Shown here piece after piece: positions 6,274 to 10,504 of a stretch of DNA of 10,504 nucleotides (its first letter is position 1; each line of letters starts with the position of its first letter). The notes under the pieces were generated by a model. The model had not been told where the DNA came from. It did no database searches and was given only the letters and a program-made list of their open reading frames with translations. A program made the translations under genes and the position numbers. The DNA is from JBGVMW01 sp045125095. Its GTDB lineage: Bacteria > Bacillota > Clostridia > Lachnospirales > Lachnospiraceae. The stretch covers positions 1-10,504 of the forward strand of contig JBGVMW010000281.1 of assembly GCA_045125095.1 (NCBI GenBank), read 5' to 3'.

Positions 6274-7944
6274 ATGAGTATGACAGATGTGGAATTGCTA
6301 TTTTCATTTGCCGGTGGTATCGGATTATTTTTATTCGGTATGAATATTATGGCAGAAGGTTTGCAAAAGGCTGCAGGAAACAAGATGAAATCCCTGCTTG
6401 CTGCGTTGACAAGCAATCGTCTGCTGGCGGTTCTGGTTGGTGCATTAGTAACTGCAATTATTCAGAGTAGTTCTGCTACAACGGTAATGGTTGTTGGTTT
6501 TGTAAATGCTGGATTGATGAATCTGACACAGTCCGTTGGTGTGATTATGGGTGCGAATATTGGTACCACAATCACAAGCTGGCTGGTATCGATGAAAGAT
6601 ATTGGTAGTTTATTCAGTCCGGATTTTTACGCTCCACTGATGATTGGAATTGGTGCATTTGCTATTTTATTTGCAAAGAAAGAGCGCACGAAAGAAGTAG
6701 GTCAGATTTTAATTGGATTTGGTATGCTGTTTGTAGGTTTGAATTTTATGTCTGGTGCAATTGAACCATATAGAGATTCACCAGTATTTTCGAACGCTTT
6801 CCGTGTATTAGGCGAGAATCCATTTTTAGGTATTTTAGTTGGTGCATTAGTTACTGCGTTGATTCAGAGTTCTTCTGCCTCTGTAGGTATTTTACAGGCA
6901 CTTGCCCTCAATGGAATGGTAACCTGGAGAGCGGCAATTTTTGTTACATTAGGACAGAATATTGGTACTTGTATTACAGCAATTTTGTCCGGTGCAGGTG
7001 CGCAGAAAACGGCAAAGCGTGCAGCCGTTATTCATTTGCTGTTTAATGTGCTGGGTGCGGTGATATTTGGAGTGATTATGTTCCTGTTCTTCTGGGCAAA
7101 ACCGGATCTTGCAGCAAGTAACATTTCAACCGTGCAGATATCAATATTCCATACTATATTTAATATAACAAATACAATTATCCTGTTCCCGTTTGCGAAC
7201 CAGTTAGTAAAGGCATCTCACTTAATTATCAGAGATGGCAAAGAAGAAGAGGAAGAAGAGCATACAGGGCAGATTCCTCATTTGGATACCCGTATTTTAG
7301 AGACACCATCCTTTGCGATTGAGAGTGCCATTACAGAAATCGGACGTATGGGTGATATATCAGTAAAGCATTTACAGACGGTACGTGATGCGTTGTTTGA
7401 ACGTAATCTAAAGAAGATTAAGAAGGCTACGAAAATGGAAGAAAATGTGGATAACTTTGCTTCCAGCCTGTCTGAATATCTGGTTAAAATCAGTAATTTA
7501 TCACTGACAGAGCAACAGCATTCCGTAGTAAGTAATTTATTCTACACAGTAAGTAACTTTGAGAGAATTAGTGACCATTGTGATAACATTGGAGAACTGG
7601 TTGCTAACATGGTAGAAAATGGATATGAATTTTCGAAAAGTGCGAAAGCGGACTTGAAGGTTATGTTTGATAAGACAGAAGATGCAGTAGAGCGCGCAGT
7701 AGAGTGTCGTAGAAGCATGTCCTTAGATGCCGTAAATGCTGTTCATGAAGATGAGGATGCCATTGATGAAATGGAAGAAAGATTGAGAAAGCAGCATGTG
7801 AAGCGTCTTTCAGATAAAAAGTGTGACACGAATGCGGGTATTATCTTCTTAGATTTATTAACAAACTTAGAGAGAATCTCTGACCATACAGAAAATATTG
7901 TTGATTATGTTGGAGACGAAATTGAAATAGTAAACCATAAATAA
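6274..7944 (+). CDS. Na+/phosphate cotransporter family protein with C-terminal PhoU domain
   Basis: A membrane protein of the NptA/YjbB type that moves inorganic phosphate coupled to sodium (import or export cannot be told from sequence). The 556 residues hold two inverted transporter repeats. The first carries GALVTAIIQSSSATT (56-70) and GANIGTT (93-99). The second carries GALVTALIQSSSAS (190-203) and GQNIGTC (227-233). About eight hydrophobic segments lie within 1-315. A charged linker rich in glutamate (322-330) leads to a soluble helical PhoU-like domain (about 345-556) with repeated helices such as NFERISDHCDNIGE and NLERISDHTENIVD. The ATG at 6274 is chosen over an in-frame TTG at 6256 because GGGAGG lies 10 bases before it. 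It is followed by its own terminator. Confidence 0.9.
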   Translation: MSMTDVELLFSFAGGIGLFLFGMNIMAEGLQKAAGNKMKSLLAALTSNRLLAVLVGALVTAIIQSSSATTVMVVGFVNAGLMNLTQSVGVIMGANIGTTITSWLVSMKDIGSLFSPDFYAPLMIGIGAFAILFAKKERTKEVGQILIGFGMLFVGLNFMSGAIEPYRDSPVFSNAFRVLGENPFLGILVGALVTALIQSSSASVGILQALALNGMVTWRAAIFVTLGQNIGTCITAILSGAGAQKTAKRAAVIHLLFNVLGAVIFGVIMFLFFWAKPDLAASNISTVQISIFHTIFNITNTIILFPFANQLVKASHLIIRDGKEEEEEEHTGQIPHLDTRILETPSFAIESAITEIGRMGDISVKHLQTVRDALFERNLKKIKKATKMEENVDNFASSLSEYLVKISNLSLTEQQHSVVSNLFYTVSNFERISDHCDNIGELVANMVENGYEFSKSAKADLKVMFDKTEDAVERAVECRRSMSLDAVNAVHEDEDAIDEMEERLRKQHVKRLSDKKCDTNAGIIFLDLLTNLERISDHTENIVDYVGDEIEIVNHK

Positions 7945-7950
7945 TAATTT

Positions 7951-7991
7951 AAGCCCTGGTACTTGCCAACCGGTATAGTATCAGGGTTTTT
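7951..7991 (+). terminator. Terminator of the Na/Pi transporter gene
   Basis: A 13-bp stem (7951-7963 with 7977-7989, two G-U pairs) is extended by an inner TGCC/GGTA helix and followed by T. It starts 6 bases after the stop codon. Confidence 0.88.
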
Positions 7992-8021
7992 AGTTGCCCA
8001 TTTTTTCGATAGAAGAAAACA

Positions 8022-8059
8022 AAAAAGCTTCGGCGTATGTCATTACGCTGAAGCTTTTT
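8022..8059. terminator. Bidirectional terminator between convergent genes
   Basis: A 16-bp stem (8022-8037 with 8044-8059, one G-U) with loop TGTCAT, A-tract on one side and T-tract on the other. It can end transcripts from both sides: a second stop for the transporter and the main stop for the minus-strand transglycosylase, whose coding end is 53 bases away. Confidence 0.9.
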
Positions 8060-8112
8060 ATTTTATACTAGGATGTACACGAATTTGAAAGGAAGATGCA
8101 CTTCGTGTCAAA

Positions 8113-8859
8113 TTATACAAAATCTAACATCTGTTGCAAAGCAAATGGCATAGAAGTATTTGCTGTATATGCCTGTTTTGCATCTTCGTTGTTATCTGGT
8201 TCTTCCTGTTCTAAATATTCCATGAAAATACTGAGGAAATTAAGATAATCATCATATTCAAATGATAATGATTCGTTTAACTGATTCACAACTTCCTGAA
8301 TTTCTGCATCTACGTCTTCTACAGTGAGGTTTGTAGGAGTATAAGTAGTTTGTGTGGTTGTTGCTGGAACAGTAACACCATCGGTAAGATAACCAGTAAT
8401 TTTCTTGATATAATTCTGGGTTTCTTTAAATGGAGGGACACCTCCATACTTTGCAACATTTCCGGAACCGGCATTGTAAGCAGCCAGTGCAAAGGTAACA
8501 TTGCCATCATACTTATCAAGTAACTGTGATAAATACTTTGTTCCACCCATAATATTCTGCTCTGGATCAAAGGCATCTTTAACACCTAAAGATTTTGCGG
8601 TGGATGGCATTAACTGCATTACGCCCTGGGCGCCACAGCAGGATACTGCTTTGGCATTGAAATTAGACTCTGCTTTGCATACCGCCTTTATGAGAGAAGC
8701 CGGCACGTTATATTTTTCAGAAGCCTTTGTAATAATAGAATCGATAGAAGTACTCTCCTGTAATACAGAAGAAAAACTGGTAGATGTAGTTTCGGTTGCA
8801 GCAGAAGCTGCTGTAGTTGAAATGGATTGTTCCATTGCACGTATTTGATCGACTGTCAT
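8113..8859 (-). CDS. Lytic transglycosylase, SLT domain, no signal peptide
   Basis: Family 1 soluble lytic transglycosylases cleave the MurNAc-GlcNAc bond in peptidoglycan. Of 248 residues, the SLT domain covers about 40-158. It contains KAVCKAESNFN with catalytic-type E64, GAQGVMQLMP (76-85), AAYNAGSGNV (126-135) and the ETQNYIKKI end (146-154). The first 35 residues are Ser/Thr/Ala-rich and not hydrophobic, so no signal peptide is visible. This resembles the SLT proteins of clostridia linked to flagella or other export routes, but nothing nearby confirms that. The C-terminal 90 residues are acidic and unassigned. Two adjacent cysteines (74-75) plus C61 lie in the catalytic region. The start has AAGGGG upstream on the minus strand. 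Confidence 0.9.
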   Translation of the reverse strand: MTVDQIRAMEQSISTTAASAATETTSTSFSSVLQESTSIDSIITKASEKYNVPASLIKAVCKAESNFNAKAVSCCGAQGVMQLMPSTAKSLGVKDAFDPEQNIMGGTKYLSQLLDKYDGNVTFALAAYNAGSGNVAKYGGVPPFKETQNYIKKITGYLTDGVTVPATTTQTTYTPTNLTVEDVDAEIQEVVNQLNESLSFEYDDYLNFLSIFMEYLEQEEPDNNEDAKQAYTANTSMPFALQQMLDFV

Positions 8860-8912
8860 ATGTATATTCCCCTTTTCATCAATCTAATCTGATGTTATAT
8901 TCACATATATTG

Positions 8913-8941
8913 AGTTTACCATATTCCGCCAGAAAGGTAAA
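8913..8941 (-). promoter_or_regulatory. Promoter of the transglycosylase gene within an inverted repeat
   Basis: On the minus strand TTTACC (8941-8936), 17 bases, then TAAACT (8918-8913) with a TGG extended -10. The two elements lie in a perfect 7-bp inverted repeat GTTTACC/GGTAAAC (8914-8920 and 8936-8942), which could also serve as an operator. Confidence 0.5.
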
Positions 8942-9016
8942 CAGGAAAATATTCCTTGACAGAAGAAAAAAAATCATTCAAGATGAATAGAAATAATGTG
9001 GAAAAGAGGAAAAAAT

Positions 9017-9424
9017 ATGGTAACGAAAACACCGATAAAAGTACGTTATGCAGAAACCGATAAAATGGGGATTGTACATCACTCCAATTATGCAGTCTGG
9101 TATGAGGCAGCAAGAGGAGATTTTATTGAAGCCATGGGAATGCGCTATTCCGATATGGAAGAGTCTGGCGTTATGGTACCTCTAGTGGAGCTTCATTGTA
9201 AATATATGAAACCGGCAAGATATGAGGAGAATTTAACAGTAGAGTGCCGGATTGGTACATTCCGTGGTGCGAAGTTAGAATTTTTCTATAGTGTTAAAAC
9301 GGAGGATGGAACTGTGATAAATGAGGGAAGTACCGTTCACGCGTTAACGAATACTTCTTTAGTTCCGATAAATGTTAAGAAAACGAATCCGGATATTTAT
9401 GAGATGATAAAAAGGGCGTACTAG
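9017..9424 (+). CDS. Acyl-CoA thioesterase, YbgC/FadM (4HBT) family
   Basis: A hot-dog fold thioesterase expected to hydrolyse acyl-CoA or a related acyl thioester in the cytosol; the natural substrate cannot be read from sequence. The 135 residues match the family length. The active-site segment is VRYAETDKMGIVHHSNYAVW (9-28), with D15 as the catalytic aspartate of the 4HBT family and H21/H22 close by. The ATG at 9017 is chosen over an in-frame ATG at 8996 because AGAGG (9005-9009) lies at normal spacing and the family N-terminus begins there. TTGACA at 8956 is a possible -35 but its -10 is poor. It diverges from the transglycosylase gene. Confidence 0.88.
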   Translation: MVTKTPIKVRYAETDKMGIVHHSNYAVWYEAARGDFIEAMGMRYSDMEESGVMVPLVELHCKYMKPARYEENLTVECRIGTFRGAKLEFFYSVKTEDGTVINEGSTVHALTNTSLVPINVKKTNPDIYEMIKRAY

Positions 9425-9432
9425 CAGTTGGA

Positions 9433-9457
9433 AAATCCGTTTGTGCAATTCGGATTT
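9433..9457 (+). other. Hairpin after the thioesterase gene, at the edge of the repeat region
   Basis: AAATCCG (9433-9439) pairs with CGGATTT (9451-9457) around an 11-base loop, 8 bases after the stop codon. The tail is TGTGGG, so it is a poor intrinsic terminator. The left arm also looks like a partial extra copy of the element end that starts at 9447. Confidence 0.4.
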
Positions 9458-9517
9458 GTGGGTGCGTCAATGTGTATTTGTCAATCGTCCGGCAGAGAGA
9501 GGGACTGTAGTTTGCTA
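9447..9517 (+). repeat. Left terminal inverted repeat
   Basis: AATTCGGATTTGTG begins the repeat and CGTCCGGCAGAGAGAGGG lies near its inner end. It matches the reverse complement of 10195-10265 at 62 of 71 positions without gaps, by manual alignment. Confidence 0.85.
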
Positions 9518-9523
9518 CCCGTC

Positions 9524-9743
9524 CGGCTCCGGATTACAGCGAAGATTGGGAAATGGGGCAGGCTCCAAGGCATAAGTGATTCTAAGAGGCTTGAATTGGC
9601 GCTAAGGACAAGCGGAAAAATATAGAACTCGCAAGCTCAGACAACTATATTTTTCCGCTTAACGCACCAATCCAACCATCTAAGAATCACTAATACCTTT
9701 CCGAACAGCCACATTTCCCAATCTTCACCGCAACCCGGAGCCT
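9524..9743 (+). repeat. Long hairpin element A
   Basis: The apical stem of 16 bp (9610-9625 with 9645-9660) is perfect around a 19-base loop (9626-9644). The arms continue as an imperfect stem: GTGATTCT (9577-9584) faces AGAATCAC (9683-9690), GATTGGGAAATG (9544-9555) faces CATTTCCCAATC (9712-9723), and GGCTCCGG faces CCGGAGCC at the base. The upper stem and loop are the inverted equivalent of those of hairpin B. Confidence 0.85.
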
Positions 9744-9756
9744 ACTTTCCGAATTT

Positions 9757-9764
9757 GCTATAAT
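9757..9764 (+). promoter_or_regulatory. Extended -10 promoter before the structured segment
   Basis: TGC directly before a perfect TATAAT (9759-9764) makes an extended -10. The -35 position (CGGAGC at 9736-9741) is poor, which extended -10 promoters tolerate. Start of RNA would be near 9771. Confidence 0.45.
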
Positions 9765-9794
9765 TTTGCATATAGAATTTCACTTTCACTAAAA

Positions 9795-9932
9795 GCGGAT
9801 CGTGCACCTCCTGCTTAGGAACATGTCATGCTCGCCGCCGATGACAGGAGCAGAAGGTTATTAAGCAGACAATCACGAGCCGTTTTTATTGGATGGTATA
9901 CGTTGGAAGACATAGGCGAGAGGTGCTATCGC
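9795..9932 (+). ncRNA. Candidate structured RNA with possible pseudoknot
   Basis: GCACCTC (9804-9810) pairs with GAGGTGC (9920-9926), and GCGG (9795-9798) with TCGC (9929-9932) extends it past an internal loop. Directly abutting it, CTGCTTA (9811-9817) pairs with TAAGCAG (9862-9868). Inside, TGTCAT (9824-9829) pairs with ATGACA (9841-9846). The loop bases GCTCG (9830-9834) can pair with CGAGC (9876-9880) outside the second helix, forming a pseudoknot. An extended -10 lies upstream; no terminator with a T-run is visible downstream. I do not recognise a named class; a fragment of a mobile-element RNA is an alternative. Confidence 0.45.
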
Positions 9933-9945
9933 ACAAATCCGAATT
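9930..9945 (+). repeat. Internal copy of the right element end
   Basis: CGCACAAATCCGAATT here is identical over 16 bases to 10250-10265, in direct orientation. It may mark the right end of an element carrying hairpin A (9447-9945), suggesting the region was built from two elements. Confidence 0.75.
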
Positions 9946-10002
9946 CTTGATAAATATACCGCCGTTCGAAATGCCACAACAACTAGCGTTTTCGTTATGG
10001 TA

Positions 10003-10221
10003 GGCAGAGAGAGGGGCTGTTGCTTGCTATCAGAGGCTGTTGGTTAGATGTCTAGTGGTTCTTAGGGATTTTGTTTGTTGCGTTAATCGGGAAAATATAG
10101 TTGTTTGAGCTTGCGAGTTCTATATTTTCCCGATTGTCCTTAGCAACAGGCAAAATCCCTTAGCACCACTTACAGCTAAGTGCCCTGCCTCTGATAGCAA
10201 GCTACAGCCCCTCTCTCTGCC
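10003..10221 (-). repeat. Long hairpin element B, inverted relative to A
   Basis: The base stem is 18 perfect pairs (10003-10020 with 10204-10221), one mismatch, then 16 more (10022-10037 with 10187-10202). The apical 16-bp stem (10085-10100 with 10120-10135) encloses a 19-base loop (10101-10119). Reverse-complemented, that loop differs from loop A at one base. The flanking GCTAAGGAC and TTAACGCA motifs are also shared with A. Between base and apex the arms differ from A but still pair with each other. Confidence 0.9.
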
Positions 10222-10265
10222 GGACGTTTTAGCAACACACATTGACACACGCACAAATCCGAATT
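10195..10265 (-). repeat. Right terminal inverted repeat
   Basis: The reverse complement of the left repeat, with 9 mismatches in 71 bases. Its inner part overlaps the right arm of hairpin B. Confidence 0.85.
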
Positions 10266-10327
10266 TTCCTCAAATTAGGATCCCTTTAAACTTATACATT
10301 GATTACTTTATTACATATTTTTACACG

Positions 10328-10350
10328 AAAAAAACAGCCTCCCGGCTGTT
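10328..10350 (-). terminator. Terminator of the rRNA operon
   Basis: On the minus strand AACAGCC-GGGA-GGCTGTT forms a 7-bp stem with a GGGA loop, followed by a T-run. It lies about 50 bases beyond the 23S 3' end. Confidence 0.85.
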
Positions 10351-10402
10351 CTCCTTATGCTTTCAAAACTGAATATAGAAGATTATATCATCCAAATATA
10401 TA

Positions 10403-10504
10403 TTGGTCAAGCCCTCGACCGATTAGTAACAGTCAGCTACATACATTACTGCACTTCCACCTCTGTCCTATCTACCTCATACTCTCTAAGGGGTCTTACT
10501 GTAT
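10403..10504 (-). rRNA. 23S rRNA, 3' end only (cut by the window edge)
   Basis: Read on the minus strand, the sequence ends TACTAATCGGTCGAGGGC followed by TTGACC, the conserved 3' end of Firmicute 23S rRNA. The rest of the gene lies beyond the window. The exact mature end (10403-10405) is estimated. The AT-rich bases that follow (10375-10402) would form part of the processing stem with the upstream flank. Confidence 0.92.

Larger units (their letters stand above)
9447..10265. mobile_element. 819-bp non-coding element with terminal inverted repeats and two internal palindromes
   Basis: The unit is bounded by 71-bp imperfect inverted repeats. It contains hairpin A, a structured segment and hairpin B in opposite orientation, and has no credible open frame or transposase. 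It could be a non-autonomous (MITE-like) composite of two copies of one palindromic element that need a transposase elsewhere, or a chromosomal structured-RNA locus. No target-site duplication could be fixed: the ends share GGAAAAT outside the left repeat (9430-9436) and, inverted, at the right edge. The structure is seen directly; mobility is inference. Confidence 0.55.

Noticed and set aside
9428..9625. 65-residue open frame in the repeat region
   Set aside because: It covers a terminal inverted repeat and one arm of hairpin A, has no ribosome binding site, and its composition follows the repeat.
9815..9913. Short minus-strand frame of about 32 residues within the structured segment
   Set aside because: No ribosome binding site, and its DNA is explained by paired helices of the candidate RNA.
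9524..10221. CRISPR array or tandem repeats
   Set aside because: There are only two units, in inverted orientation and with long internal palindromes. There is no regular repeat-spacer pattern and no cas gene.

Overview
The window looks like a chromosomal segment of an anaerobic, low-GC Firmicute, most likely a Lachnospiraceae-type Clostridia. The reasons are the order cysE-cysS-mrnC-rlmB-sigH, a cysteine T-box leader, strong AGGAGG-type ribosome binding sites, tRNA genes without an encoded CCA, and the 3' end of a Firmicute-like 23S rRNA at the right edge. I cannot name a genus or species from the sequence alone.

Layout, left to right. Positions 1-120 hold two consensus DnaA boxes in inverted orientation. 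A tRNA unit (Val-TAC, Met-CAT) follows, with a near-consensus promoter and a terminator. Next comes ispF (isoprenoid synthesis), whose protein ends in an unusual CxxCxxC tail. A cysteine-specific T-box leader with its own promoter precedes a compact operon: cysE (serine acetyltransferase), cysS (cysteinyl-tRNA synthetase), mrnC (mini-RNase III, 23S rRNA maturation) and rlmB (23S rRNA 2'-O-methyltransferase). The last three overlap. A sigma-H (Spo0H) homologue follows after a 186-base gap, then tRNA-Thr with its own promoter and terminator. A 420-base non-coding stretch then carries a very short promoter-terminator unit and a structured leader in front of a Na/Pi-cotransporter/PhoU fusion gene. 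A lytic transglycosylase on the minus strand and a YbgC/FadM-type thioesterase on the plus strand diverge from a short shared intergenic region.

The most unusual part is 9425-10270. It is about 820 bases long, has no credible protein gene, and is bounded by imperfect 71-bp terminal inverted repeats. It contains two long hairpin elements of about 220 bases in opposite orientation. They share the same 19-nt apical loop and upper stem, but their arm sequences have diverged while each stays self-complementary. Between them lies a third structured segment: nested helices, a possible pseudoknot and an extended -10 promoter in front. I do not recognise this as a named family. It is either a palindromic non-autonomous mobile element or a structured-RNA locus.

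Functionally, cysE and cysS link cysteine supply to Cys-tRNA charging under one T-box, while mrnC and rlmB act on the 23S rRNA. The rRNA operon enters from the right on the minus strand and meets a terminator about 50 bases after the 23S end, so no 5S gene follows that 23S.
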